Source: a virus. Taken from it: a stretch of 64,000 nt of DNA. Where the stretch lies: IMG/VR virus record IMGVR_UViG_3300042549_007519, positions 1 through 64,000 of that record. One strand, given 5' to 3'. The translations under genes and the position numbers were made by a program. The notes under the pieces were generated by a model that saw only the letters and a program-made list of their open reading frames with translations, did no database searches and was not told the origin of the DNA. Below, piece after piece: positions 38,454 to 48,591 of this stretch (positions are counted from its first letter, which is position 1; each line of letters opens with the position of its first letter).

Positions 38454-41400
38454 CTATTTATTACGCATTTGCTCGTTTGCACGTTTCAATGCACTTTGCC
38501 AACTTTCGCCATCTTTACGAATTTGTTTTGCTAATTGCATAGCACCACCTCTTTTAGTTTTGCCACCGCCTGACATCTTACTATCGTACTTCGCTTTCTG
38601 ACTTCCTGCAATTTTATTACCTACTTCTTTTGCTTCGGCTTTGTCATAAGTCTTACCATACTCTTTTTGATATTTTGGTTCTACCTTTTTGCCTTCAAAA
38701 TTTTTGGCTATTGCAGTTGCTTTTTCCTTGAAAGTGGTTTTTCCACCGCCTTCAAATTTTTTATTAAATGACTTCAAAGCACTTTTTTCAACCCAATATC
38801 CGTTTGATGGCTTCACAACTTTTAAGTCTTTACCATCGTCATAATGAACTTCTTTTACATATCTTTTAGCTATGTAAACATAATCATTTTTAATTTTACC
38901 TCCGCCTTTATAAAGGTTAACTCCGTTTAAAACTTGGCTTGGTAAAAAAACCATTTCTTTACCATCTTTAACAATAGTAATTGTTGCTATTTTACCTTTA
39001 GGAACATAATTAGTTGATTTTAACTTTGAACTACCAGAAACACTAATTACGCTTGGATTAGAAACATAATTTCTTTTTTTAGGGTCTGCATAGTTTTTTT
39101 CTCTCCATTCTTTTTCTGTTTTAGTCATTTCTGGCTCATAATAACCATTCCAAACTAAAAACTCATTAAACAAGTGCCAATTCTCATCAGTATAGAAGTC
39201 ATAATCCTCTTGGTCAAAACTGCCTTTTCCAACTCCCTCTTTTTGTAGCATTTCCTCAACACCTTCTGCATAATCTTTTAGCATTTTATCGCTATTTCTT
39301 ATATCAGAACCAGATTCAGCACCAATTTTATCCCAAACATCAGCTTCTTTATTACCTAATTTTTCAAGATATTCGTTTCTTAATTCTTTTGGACTTTTTT
39401 TAGTTTCTGCTTTTTTATAATTTTTTATTGAATCTGGAACTTCTACATTTGCATTTTCAATTAATTTTATAGCATTTTCTTTTGTTATTTTACCATCTTT
39501 AATTCTTTGAGTAAATTCTCCAACTTCAATACTTTTTAACAAACGATTTTTTAAGTCTGGAAAACTTTTAAATACTTCTTTTGACAATGGTTTACCTTGA
39601 TTCAAATAATATTTAATCATACTTTCGTAAGTAAAAGTTGTATCGTATTTTTTAGTGAAATTAACAAATTCTTTCCATTTTTCTATTTCTGATTTTGTTG
39701 CTCCCTTACTTTTAGCTTGTTCAAGATTTGTATATTGATACTTCATGCGTTTAGCATGACTTAAAAGTTCTTCTTCCTTTATTCTAATTCTTTCATATTC
39801 TTTTCTTGACATTTCCCAAACTTGTTTGTCGCCAACTCCACCGCCAGTTGCAAAAAGACCTCTTTTGTAAGCATCACGAATACTTGGGTCTATTTCCCCA
39901 CTATCTAAAAAGTCTTTAGCTTCTTGAAGGCTATCAAACTCAACATCATTTGCGTAGTATTTTTTATAATTAGGCTCATACATAATTTCGCTATCTTTAT
40001 ACTCTATAAAAGACACTTCTCCGCCAGTTGCGTAGTTATCATTATATTTTTCAAATTTATACTTGTCAATTTTTTTATAAATATCAACTACTCTTTGATG
40101 CAATTTTGAGTTTTTTTGTTTTAATATTTTAAGTTCTTTTTTAAAGTTTTCTGTTTGTGAATAATCATATCCATCGTATAAACCATACAAATAATTAGTT
40201 AATCCTCTTGGCGTATCACTTTCAGATAAAACATCTAAAATTTCTTCTCTTGTTTCTGAATCCATTTGTGCCTGTCGGTCAAATCTTCTAATTTCTCCAC
40301 CACCAGCATAAACTTGATTTTGAAAATTTCCAAAATTAGGGTCGGTCATAAAACCGCCTTCTGCATACCCATAACCTCGTCTATGTGGTTTGTCTTTTGA
40401 GTAACGAACTTCGTAATCTTCACTATGGTTTAAGTATTTTCTATCTCTTATTCTTCCTCCTTTATCAAAAGGTAATTGCGGTACATCTCCTCTATAACCA
40501 TTTGCTAAATTAACGTAAATAATATCGCCACTTTTAGTTTTTACTTTTTGTACGCGACTTGACATAGTTTTAATGATTTGGTCGCCTTGTTTTAATCCAT
40601 GATTACCAAGTGAGCCACCTTCTGCAAAAGATTTTGGTGCATTATCTACAATATATTTTAAAGCTTCATCTTTTGTTTCAAATTCTTTTAATCCAAAATT
40701 AACTGAATTATCAAATTTTCTAACACTTACAGCAGTAAAATCTTCAAGTTCTACATCATAAACAATTTTACCAATTTTAAGTCCATTTACATATACCCCA
40801 TATCTTGTTGGCATACCTAAACTTTCGTTATAATGTTCTTCATCTACAATAACATATTTACCTTTTTCCATCATTACACCTTGCTTATCTCTTAACCAAG
40901 AAGGTAAATTACCTCCATAATTAAAAGCCAAAGCTTCTGGACTTGCACCATGCATTTCTCTTAATTCTCCAAAAGACTTATTACCACCTTGTTGAGTTTT
41001 TATTGCTTTTACTCTACCATCTTCAGATAAGTCAATTTCTTCATCTAATGTTTCAACGTAAACGCCTTTTTCTGCGTAGCCACCATCAGCAAACAATTCC
41101 CCACTCGACATTGCACCAGTTTCTCCAACTAATGTAGTGTAGTCCATATCTAAACCTCTTGCAAGCGGTGTTTCTGGAGTTCCTATAATTGTACCACCAT
41201 CGGCATATTTTAACGCATTTAAAGAAATTCTTAAAACTTCATTTATTTTTGAAACCGTTTTTTGTTGTAAAGCATATTTTAGATTATCTTTTGTAATTCT
41301 TTTTTGAATTTCTTCTCCAGAATAATCATCCATATTGTTTATAAGATTCTGAATTGGCTCTCTCTTTTGTGATATTGTTTTTAAACTAATTATATAATTA

Positions 41401-42098
41401 ATTTGAGAAGAAATAAATTTATTAAATCTTTCTCTATCTACTCCACCGCCATTCTCTAAATAAGCATTTTTAAACCCACCTACATCTACTCTATTGGCTC
41501 TGTTTTCGTAATATACATTACCATCAGCTGATACTCTTTTACCTCTTGGCAAAGCACGTCTTTGAGCATCTTTAGCTAAATTAGAACTTCCTGCAAGTTT
41601 TTTATACTCTTTGTTTCTACGAACCATTGCCAATAACTTGTCGGTTTCAGTTCTTACTTTCTTTTTAGTTTCAGTAGTATCTGACTTCATCATTTTAGAA
41701 GCACGTTGTTTAGCTTGTTCCCAACTTTCTCCATCTTTACGAATTTCTTTTGCTATTGAGAAAACGCTTTTTTTCTTTGCAGTAGCTTTTGGCTCAACTT
41801 TTGGTGTTTTGGTTTCACTTGTTGAAGTCTTTTTTTCTCTTGCCTTGCGTGGTGCTTTTTCCTTTTTTTCTTCGGCTTTAGCTTCTGCTTGCTCCTCTTT
41901 TTTTTCAGCTACTTCAAGTGCCTTTTCTACTTTTTCTTCTATTTCTTTGACTTCTTCTTTTACCTCCGTAGCAGTCATAGTTTCATCGGTTTTAATTTCC
42001 GATTCTAACTTTTTAATCTCTGCACGAATTTTGTCTTTCATGTTGTCTGGAATAAACTTGTTATCCAACGACTTTTTTAATTTTTCTAATTTTTCCAT
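38454..42098 (-). CDS. Large polyvalent protein with repeated Gly-Gly linkers
   Basis: This 1214-residue protein has an N-terminal coiled coil and a Lys/Glu/Ala-rich region, then an IAKEIRKDGESWEQAKQRAS segment at about 115-134 that recurs as IRKDGESWQSALKRAN at the C-terminus. Between them are at least ten small modules joined by linkers such as YADGG, FADGG, FAEGG, YAEGG, YAGGG, YATGG, FATGGG and FEGGG. This is the plan of polyvalent proteins described in phages and conjugative elements, thought to be injected with DNA to counter host defences. No catalytic motif is certain in this member. Confidence 0.85.
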   Translation of the reverse strand: MEKLEKLKKSLDNKFIPDNMKDKIRAEIKKLESEIKTDETMTATEVKEEVKEIEEKVEKALEVAEKKEEQAEAKAEEKKEKAPRKAREKKTSTSETKTPKVEPKATAKKKSVFSIAKEIRKDGESWEQAKQRASKMMKSDTTETKKKVRTETDKLLAMVRRNKEYKKLAGSSNLAKDAQRRALPRGKRVSADGNVYYENRANRVDVGGFKNAYLENGGGVDRERFNKFISSQINYIISLKTISQKREPIQNLINNMDDYSGEEIQKRITKDNLKYALQQKTVSKINEVLRISLNALKYADGGTIIGTPETPLARGLDMDYTTLVGETGAMSSGELFADGGYAEKGVYVETLDEEIDLSEDGRVKAIKTQQGGNKSFGELREMHGASPEALAFNYGGNLPSWLRDKQGVMMEKGKYVIVDEEHYNESLGMPTRYGVYVNGLKIGKIVYDVELEDFTAVSVRKFDNSVNFGLKEFETKDEALKYIVDNAPKSFAEGGSLGNHGLKQGDQIIKTMSSRVQKVKTKSGDIIYVNLANGYRGDVPQLPFDKGGRIRDRKYLNHSEDYEVRYSKDKPHRRGYGYAEGGFMTDPNFGNFQNQVYAGGGEIRRFDRQAQMDSETREEILDVLSESDTPRGLTNYLYGLYDGYDYSQTENFKKELKILKQKNSKLHQRVVDIYKKIDKYKFEKYNDNYATGGEVSFIEYKDSEIMYEPNYKKYYANDVEFDSLQEAKDFLDSGEIDPSIRDAYKRGLFATGGGVGDKQVWEMSRKEYERIRIKEEELLSHAKRMKYQYTNLEQAKSKGATKSEIEKWKEFVNFTKKYDTTFTYESMIKYYLNQGKPLSKEVFKSFPDLKNRLLKSIEVGEFTQRIKDGKITKENAIKLIENANVEVPDSIKNYKKAETKKSPKELRNEYLEKLGNKEADVWDKIGAESGSDIRNSDKMLKDYAEGVEEMLQKEGVGKGSFDQEDYDFYTDENWHLFNEFLVWNGYYEPEMTKTEKEWREKNYADPKKRNYVSNPSVISVSGSSKLKSTNYVPKGKIATITIVKDGKEMVFLPSQVLNGVNLYKGGGKIKNDYVYIAKRYVKEVHYDDGKDLKVVKPSNGYWVEKSALKSFNKKFEGGGKTTFKEKATAIAKNFEGKKVEPKYQKEYGKTYDKAEAKEVGNKIAGSQKAKYDSKMSGGGKTKRGGAMQLAKQIRKDGESWQSALKRANEQMRNK

Positions 42099-42115
42099 AA
42101 TATGGGTTAGTTATT

Positions 42116-44080
42116 TTAATTTAACATTTCTAATATTTCTAAAGCTTCCTCAACTTCTTGTTTTTCATCGTCAGGCAAAGTTTCTAACAACATTTTAAGC
42201 GTTTCTATTGCTTCTTGTAATTCGTTTGGCTCTACTTCTTTATTTTCAATAGCAGGCACAATTTCAGCAGTAGTTTCTTTTATTTCTTCTACTACTTTTT
42301 TCATTTGCAATTCAGCACTAAAAAAGTCTTTATTTTCTTGTAAAAATTGTTCAATCAAAGGTTTAATTTTTGAGTTGAAATTTTCTTTGTTTACAAAAAC
42401 TTCTTGGTTTGCTATTTTTTCTGGAACAGAAAAGTTACCATAACCATATACTATTTCTACATCATCGCCATACTTTTGCATTACAAAATATTGTTGCATT
42501 GCTCTTGCAAAACATTCCTTTGTAGCATTGATATAATCAGTTTGTTGCTCTTTTGGTTTATTTAAGTTATTTCTAAACGTAAAAGCAATTACACCAGCAG
42601 TAGATTCAAAGTTATCAGTTTCCCAACGCTTACCATTTTTTTGACCTAATTTATTATCAATAAAGTGTGCCAATTCGTGAGCAAAAGTAGAGTTAAATTG
42701 AATTTCTCCATACTTATCAGAAACGGCAATAGTTCCCATGCTTGGAATATAAACTCCAACCGCTTTTTGAGCAAAAACTAACTTCTTACCAGTATGAGAA
42801 ATTTTCATATTGTTTTGAATAAATTCGTCTTTTAAGTTACCAAACACTTTGCTAATTTCAATTAAACCTTGTTCGATTTGCTGTGTTTCAGATGCGTTAA
42901 TTTTATCCCCATTTTGTCTTTTTACCAACACTCCATAATCGGCATACAAATAGTTTTCGGTATTAGATTCTCCAAATGAAGTTTCAATAGCCGTTTTATA
43001 GTTTTCAGACATTTCTTCTCTTTGAAATTCAATATCCTTAAACTTGTATTCCATCATTTCTCTAAAATCTCTCCAATATTTAAAAACTAATGGGTGTGCA
43101 TAAGCTCCAACAGATTTTTCTCCTATTTTTAATCGAGTTGTTTTATTAGAAGCAGTTCTTAAAAATTCTGGATTAATAAAGACATTATACATATCGTGAA
43201 AAGATGAGTACATTCTATCTTCTCTTAATGCTGTTTTAATTTTTTCTGCACCATAAACCTTATATGCAGGCGATAATTTTTCTTTTTCACTTAAAGGTAA
43301 ATCAATCCATTCTTGCTCGGTATATTTTTTCTGTAAAGCTTTGCTTATAGAATAATAAAAACCTTTTTGGGAATAATGTTTTTCTCTACGTTCTAAAGGC
43401 AATGAAAAATAATACTCTTTTGATTTTTCTGTTTTTTGGTCAGCTTTTTTCTTATTAACCGCTTTAAGTTTAGTTAAATAGTATAAGCTAATCAAAACTA
43501 ATTGGTCAAGAGTTACTAAAAACACTTGCGATTGATTTTCAAAAGTACTATATTGATAGTCTGAATAAGAAACTACATAGGTATCATTTGTATATCTAAT
43601 TGCATCTAAAATAGTACCTCTTATTCTAAATTTTTCTTCATCAATTAAAGGAATATATGCAGGTGCAGGGTCAACTAAAATTGTTTCTATGTCAAATATA
43701 ATTTTGTCTGTATTTACATTTCTAAAATCAGGAACACCTTTGTAAACTTTTCCTGTTTTGTCCTCAAATTCAACAACAGTACCGCCATTTGAAATTGCTT
43801 TTAGTTGATTATCAATATTTTTTAATTGATTTGTTTTAATATTAACTAAAGCACTAATAGCTCCTCTTTTGTTCATTATAACTTCACGTTGTTTCCATTC
43901 AGCAATAGATGAATATTCGACTTTTAAAACTTCATCTTCATCTTTAAGTTTTTGAATTTCAGTTGCAATCGCTTCTTTTTGATTAGAAAAATCCAATAAA
44001 ACTTTTTCAGCAAATTCCTTTGCCATTTTAGTTGCTAACTCTAATTCTTCTTCGGTTAGTATGTCTTTTAATTCTTTCAT
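42116..44080 (-). CDS. Polyvalent protein with zincin-like HExxH domain
   Basis: This 654-residue protein is mostly helical with a peptidase-like domain: H468-E469-L-A-H472 in TFAHELAHFID, preceded by the strand VGVYIPSMGTIAVSD. It resembles large polyvalent-associated domain 1-type zincins. It ends in a helical tail EAIETLKML...EALEILEML that also ends the next protein. Possible jobs are processing of the other polyvalent proteins or cleavage of host factors. Confidence 0.83.
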   Translation of the reverse strand: MKELKDILTEEELELATKMAKEFAEKVLLDFSNQKEAIATEIQKLKDEDEVLKVEYSSIAEWKQREVIMNKRGAISALVNIKTNQLKNIDNQLKAISNGGTVVEFEDKTGKVYKGVPDFRNVNTDKIIFDIETILVDPAPAYIPLIDEEKFRIRGTILDAIRYTNDTYVVSYSDYQYSTFENQSQVFLVTLDQLVLISLYYLTKLKAVNKKKADQKTEKSKEYYFSLPLERREKHYSQKGFYYSISKALQKKYTEQEWIDLPLSEKEKLSPAYKVYGAEKIKTALREDRMYSSFHDMYNVFINPEFLRTASNKTTRLKIGEKSVGAYAHPLVFKYWRDFREMMEYKFKDIEFQREEMSENYKTAIETSFGESNTENYLYADYGVLVKRQNGDKINASETQQIEQGLIEISKVFGNLKDEFIQNNMKISHTGKKLVFAQKAVGVYIPSMGTIAVSDKYGEIQFNSTFAHELAHFIDNKLGQKNGKRWETDNFESTAGVIAFTFRNNLNKPKEQQTDYINATKECFARAMQQYFVMQKYGDDVEIVYGYGNFSVPEKIANQEVFVNKENFNSKIKPLIEQFLQENKDFFSAELQMKKVVEEIKETTAEIVPAIENKEVEPNELQEAIETLKMLLETLPDDEKQEVEEALEILEMLN

Positions 44081-44086
44081 TATTTA

Positions 44087-47000
44087 TTAATTTAAAGGCG
44101 TTCTAATTGGCTCAAAAGTTAGTTTTTTACCTAACGCACCACCAAACTCATAACTATCTTCTTTAAGCATATTTAAAATTTCTAATGCTTCGTAAATTTC
44201 TTTTCTTTGCTCCTCGTTTTCTTCAATTTCAGCCAACATCAATAAAGTTTCAATAGCTTCTCTAACTTGTTCTCTTTCTACGTTTACAGCTTCTTTTTTC
44301 GCTTTAGCTACCTTTTTAGGTTGTTGCTTTGTTTTTTCCTCTGGCAAAGTCTTTTTGTAGTCTATTGCATCAATTGGGAAAATATAAGGACTAAAAGGCT
44401 CGGTAAAATAACATTCAACTTCCGTATCGGTTATTGTATCTAACATTACTTGAAATAAATTTTTACCAAAAGCAAAATATTGATTTTCTTTAAATTCGTC
44501 TTTAACTGGCATTAATAAAAACACAGATTTGTCTAAACTTATAGTTGAATCAACTTGCTGATAATTAAAATCAATTTCGCATAATTCAATTTTATCTACA
44601 TATTCTAATTGCTTATTATATCCTAAATCGTTATTTGCTTTTAAAAATAAACTATTGCCTTCGTTTGTAAAAGTTAATACCGAATTTTTATTGTATTTTT
44701 CAATAAATTTTTGTGCTTTCTCGCTATTCAAACAATTATTCATAGCAACATGGTCAAAAACTATTTTTTTTGTATTATATCGTGTTATAATTGCATCAAC
44801 ATTAGAGTATCTACCTTCAATAGTTCTTGCAACAAAATCAATGTTTTCTGCTTCAATAAATATATTAGCCTTACTAAATTTAAAGTGTAACGAACCATCT
44901 GCTAACTCAACAAATTGCTTCAAAAAATTTACTGGCAAAATGTATTCTAATTCTCTATCGTCTTTTTCAAATTCACAATATTCGGTAACATTTATTTTGC
45001 AAAGTGTATGAGCATTAGTGGTTACTAAAAACAATTGGTTATCACTTGTTTTTTTGATACAAATACCTGTTTGTTTCGGTCTTAATTCATCTTTACCTAC
45101 TGACAATAACAATTTGTCTAAATAGAAATCAAATACTTCGCTAAAAGTTATAAATTCAAAAGCAGTCGGCTTGCCCTTAACTTCTCCTAAATAATTTTGT
45201 TCATTAACTTCATTTTTATTAAAAACCCTTTCGCTTGGAAAATCCTCAATAGGTTCTATTGTGATAAAAGGATTTTTTTTATAAAATTCATAAATCCCAT
45301 CAGGTGCTTGTACGTTTTTAATTTTAATTTCGGTTTCTAAATTAGAAACGGTCAATACTTTATTTTCTATTTTGGCAAATTGTAAAATAGGTAATTGAAT
45401 TTTAGAATTTTTATTTAAAAATGATTGTACTAAATCCGATTCTTTATCATCAAGTAACATATTGGATTCATATTGCATTTTAAATTCTGCAATAGAGCCA
45501 TCTGCATTATGAATTTCATTATCGTTGAAATCGAAATATACTTTAATCTCTCTATCATTTCCATATTTAAAATTGTCAACAGCTCCATAGCCTTCAAAAT
45601 CTTTTACTAAAGTTGGCATAGTAAGCAATATTTCATCACTTCCTAATTCATAGTTTTTATTAGGTGTAAATATAACCCCTCTGCTTGGATAAGAAATGAA
45701 AGCATATACTTCTTTATGTCCTAATTTTAATAATGTAGTCAGTGTAGTTATTAAATATTTAGCATTTAACCCTATTTGATTGTCATCTCCATATCTAAAA
45801 ACAACTTGAAATGTAGTTTGATTTGTGTAATTAACAGCAGTTTTAGTGTATTGCAATAACTTATAAATATCTACTAAATAAGATGTGCCTGCATCTTCTT
45901 TTTTAGGTATTACATTTTCATATTTTGCATACGCTTCATTAATTAAAAGAGGTTGACTTGGATTTGTTTTTTTTACTTTATTTATATCATAAACACCATT
46001 ATACTTCTCATTTGGATAAGGTAACGTAATTAAAATAAGTGCATTGGTAGCCGTAATACCATTTTCATCAAAATTAACTCCTGTTAAACTTGGTCTAACA
46101 TTATCATCATCTTTATATAAATATGGTTGAATTATAGTTTCTAATCCTTTATCAATAGGATTATTAATAAAAGGTACTTTTTTAGTTTTTGTAATATTTT
46201 TAAAAATACTTGGCACTTTACTCCATTCGTAAACTTTACCACTTAAAGTTTGACCGCCATTTTTATACACATCAGCCATAAAACCGCCTTCATCAAAAGC
46301 AAGTCCGTTTTCCATACCTACTTGTCCATCTGCTTCCATATCTAAAACATCATTATAGTTGTTTAAATCTCTTGAAGGATGGTCGCCTTTTTTGGATTTT
46401 TCAGCTAAATTCATTTGACCGCCATTATTATATTTAACATTTACAACTTTATGAAAATCATTATTATCATCATTTATAGCATAGCCGTTATCGTGAAGCC
46501 AATATTTCATTAATTCAACATCTGAAAAATAACTTGTTCTTTCGTCTTTAGTAAATTCAACTTCATTACTTATATGCCCAAAAATAACATCATTACCGTT
46601 TTTTTTGCAATAATCGTCTAAATACTTTAGTGTTTTCTTGCCTAAACCATTAAGTCTATTTTCTTTTGTTATATACAAAGTTTGAATATAAATTGGATTT
46701 TTACATTCTATACCATATTCTTTTGCATGAGTTGACGTAGTTTTATAAAATTTTAAATCAATTTGACCTTCTTTAATTAGCTTTTCTATTTCTCCGACAT
46801 TATCGTACTCATGCTCACACCCACAATTGCTTATTTCTTGCATAATTTCATAATCAGTCATAGTTTTACCACCATAATTGTATGAACTACCATTGAAATA
46901 AATTTCGCCACCATTCTCTAATGAAACACCACCGCCTTTTTCGTTGATTTTAGACAATATTTCTCTATTGGTTAGCATTTGTCCTTCAAACTCTCTTTTG

Positions 47001-47236
47001 GTTTGGTCTGCAACCGCTGGAGCAGTAATAATTACTTCCCCACCTTGTACCTCAATTGGTTGTCCAGTAGATTTATTAACACCTTTTATTCCACCTTCTT
47101 TATGTAGTTTGCCAACAAAATAACCACCTTCAGTTCCTTTATCATGAATTATTGTTTGACCCTCTCTTTTGCCGACTAAAACACCGCCTGCTGGAGAGTT
47201 TTTTGCTTTTTCTTCGGTTATTGTATCTTTTTTCAT
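44087..47236 (-). CDS. Polyvalent protein with GNAT and sliding-clamp-like domains
   Basis: In this 1049-residue protein, residues 15-80 are a beta module (GGVLVGKREGQTIIHDKG...VQGGEVIITAPA) typical of Bacteroidota polyvalent proteins. Residues 150-265 look like a GNAT acetyltransferase (YIQTLYITKENRLNGLGKKTL, then YWLHDNGYAIN). Two DNA-clamp-like regions follow at about 335-560 and 690-960, with RPSLTGV...ATNA, RPKQTGI...TTNAHTL and FVARTIEGRYSNVDAII as in beta clamps. It ends in the EAIETL helical tail. The clamp parts suggest interaction with a polymerase or replication fork. Confidence 0.85.
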   Translation of the reverse strand: MKKDTITEEKAKNSPAGGVLVGKREGQTIIHDKGTEGGYFVGKLHKEGGIKGVNKSTGQPIEVQGGEVIITAPAVADQTKREFEGQMLTNREILSKINEKGGGVSLENGGEIYFNGSSYNYGGKTMTDYEIMQEISNCGCEHEYDNVGEIEKLIKEGQIDLKFYKTTSTHAKEYGIECKNPIYIQTLYITKENRLNGLGKKTLKYLDDYCKKNGNDVIFGHISNEVEFTKDERTSYFSDVELMKYWLHDNGYAINDDNNDFHKVVNVKYNNGGQMNLAEKSKKGDHPSRDLNNYNDVLDMEADGQVGMENGLAFDEGGFMADVYKNGGQTLSGKVYEWSKVPSIFKNITKTKKVPFINNPIDKGLETIIQPYLYKDDDNVRPSLTGVNFDENGITATNALILITLPYPNEKYNGVYDINKVKKTNPSQPLLINEAYAKYENVIPKKEDAGTSYLVDIYKLLQYTKTAVNYTNQTTFQVVFRYGDDNQIGLNAKYLITTLTTLLKLGHKEVYAFISYPSRGVIFTPNKNYELGSDEILLTMPTLVKDFEGYGAVDNFKYGNDREIKVYFDFNDNEIHNADGSIAEFKMQYESNMLLDDKESDLVQSFLNKNSKIQLPILQFAKIENKVLTVSNLETEIKIKNVQAPDGIYEFYKKNPFITIEPIEDFPSERVFNKNEVNEQNYLGEVKGKPTAFEFITFSEVFDFYLDKLLLSVGKDELRPKQTGICIKKTSDNQLFLVTTNAHTLCKINVTEYCEFEKDDRELEYILPVNFLKQFVELADGSLHFKFSKANIFIEAENIDFVARTIEGRYSNVDAIITRYNTKKIVFDHVAMNNCLNSEKAQKFIEKYNKNSVLTFTNEGNSLFLKANNDLGYNKQLEYVDKIELCEIDFNYQQVDSTISLDKSVFLLMPVKDEFKENQYFAFGKNLFQVMLDTITDTEVECYFTEPFSPYIFPIDAIDYKKTLPEEKTKQQPKKVAKAKKEAVNVEREQVREAIETLLMLAEIEENEEQRKEIYEALEILNMLKEDSYEFGGALGKKLTFEPIRTPLN

Positions 47237-47237
47237 T

Positions 47238-47864
47238 TTACCCTATTAAAAATTTTAAATAATCTGGAGTACCACTTTCTGTAATACCGCCTTTATTGTA
47301 TCTTATATCGTTATTGTCTTTGTCAAAAGTTGTGTTCGTTCCATCTCCCAACTTAATTTGTTCTGAATAATATGCCACAATTTCTTCCGCCCTATCAACT
47401 CCTTGTTCAAAATTAAAATCCTTTTCCCAATTAGGATAAACAACTACCCCATCATAACCTTCGTCTTTTAAATCATCTGATTTTAATTCATAATTTCTGT
47501 ATGAAGATTCTTTAAAATAAGGATTTTTTATATTTAAAAAACAATTATATTCAAATTCTCCATACCTATCTTGACCTACATTTGGCGTAAAATAAAATCC
47601 TTTTCCATAAAAACCACCATCTGTCGTACTTCCGATTCTATATTCGTCAAATTCAAAAAATTCATTTGGACTATTATGCACACAAATTAATGGCTCTCCA
47701 TTTTCATCAATTATTTTTGAAACTCCATAGTAATCTTTAGTTTTATATGCTTCTTCCCAATCGCCAAACCATTGTTTAAACTCTTTTGTTCTTACAAGAT
47801 TATATATTTCAGTAAAATATAAACCACTTGGCTTACCATTTGGTGCTAATAATTCTTTTTTCAT
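47238..47864 (-). CDS. ADP-ribosyltransferase-like polyvalent protein
   Basis: This 208-residue protein opens with LLAPNGKPSGL, LVRTKEFKQWFGDWE and DENGEPLICVHNSP, the signature of the ART domain of polyvalent proteins. IGSTTDGGFYGKGFYFTPN and IKLGDGTNTTFDKDNNDIRY follow. It ends NKGGITESGTPDYLKFLIG. ARTs of this type are thought to modify host proteins or nucleic acids on entry. It is a duplicate of the next gene; the motif CVHNSP replaces the usual VYHGT, which may alter activity. Confidence 0.87.
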   Translation of the reverse strand: MKKELLAPNGKPSGLYFTEIYNLVRTKEFKQWFGDWEEAYKTKDYYGVSKIIDENGEPLICVHNSPNEFFEFDEYRIGSTTDGGFYGKGFYFTPNVGQDRYGEFEYNCFLNIKNPYFKESSYRNYELKSDDLKDEGYDGVVVYPNWEKDFNFEQGVDRAEEIVAYYSEQIKLGDGTNTTFDKDNNDIRYNKGGITESGTPDYLKFLIG

Positions 47865-47865
47865 T

Positions 47866-47952
47866 TTACCCTATTAAAAATTTTAAATAGTCTGGAGTAC
47901 CACTTTCTGTAATACCGCCTTTATTATATCTTATATCGTTACTTTTTGAATC
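47866..47952. repeat. ART 3'-end duplication
   Basis: About 80 bases at 47864-47945 match 47236-47317 with very few differences. They cover the end of each ART gene (NDIRYNKGGITESGTPDYLK) and the junction with the start codon of the next gene. The segment is a recent duplication or gene-conversion tract. Confidence 0.85.
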
Positions 47953-48435
47953 AAATGTAGTGTTAGTGCCATCGGCAAGTTTTATTTGGTTAGAATTATA
48001 TATATTAATATTAAATTTAGGAGCTAATTTATTTTTATATTTACCTGACCAATCAACATTATAAACATACGAATCATATCCCAAATCATCATAATCATCA
48101 CGATTTTCTGAATCAAATGTAATATTAAAAGATTTTATAAAATATTCTTTTGATTTTCCATAACTTCCTGCCAATTCTTTTTGGTTTGTAAACCAATGAC
48201 CAACTCTTACTGATTTATCATTTGGAAAACGTTCTTTAAATATGTTGAATTTTTTATCAGTTCCATGATAAACTACAAGTGGCTCTCCATTTTCATCAAT
48301 AACCTTACTGGCATTTTCTGGGTCGTTTTCCCAATCCCCAAACCATTTTTTAAATTCTGGTGTGCGGACTAATTTATATTGTTCAGCAGTCAAATTGCTC
48401 GGTTTACCATTTGGTGCTAATAATTCTTTTTTCAT
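47866..48435 (-). CDS. ADP-ribosyltransferase-like polyvalent protein
   Basis: This 189-residue protein carries the canonical form of the domain: GKPSNLTAEQYKLVRTPEFKKW, GDWENDPENASKVIDENGEP, LVVYHGTDKKFNIF, then VGHWFTNQKELA and the end NKGGITESGTPDYLKFLIG. It is first in the polyvalent unit after the promoter at 48455. The first and last segments are almost identical to the downstream copy, while the middle differs. Confidence 0.88.
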   Translation of the reverse strand: MKKELLAPNGKPSNLTAEQYKLVRTPEFKKWFGDWENDPENASKVIDENGEPLVVYHGTDKKFNIFKERFPNDKSVRVGHWFTNQKELAGSYGKSKEYFIKSFNITFDSENRDDYDDLGYDSYVYNVDWSGKYKNKLAPKFNINIYNSNQIKLADGTNTTFDSKSNDIRYNKGGITESGTPDYLKFLIG

Positions 48436-48591
48436 GAAACATCAATATTTTTTTCAAATGTATAAAATTCTATTGTAATCTAAAAATCATATTATTTATA
48501 ATATGCAACATAATTTATTCAAATGTAGGCATTTAATATTTTTTTACTACATTTGTTTCTAATAAATTTATTAACTTAAAAAATTTTAATC
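48436..48591. promoter_or_regulatory. Divergent promoter region
   Basis: Two - strand boxes TACATTTG (48462-48455 and 48527-48520) face left toward the polyvalent genes. One + strand box TACATTTG (48548-48555) faces right toward the small gene at 48592. This is the only divergent control region seen in the window. Confidence 0.75.

Noticed and set aside
41611-42198. Long + strand frame opposite the polyvalent gene start
   Set aside because: Ser/Phe/Leu-rich shadow of a Lys/Glu/Ala-rich coding strand. It also crosses two gene boundaries.
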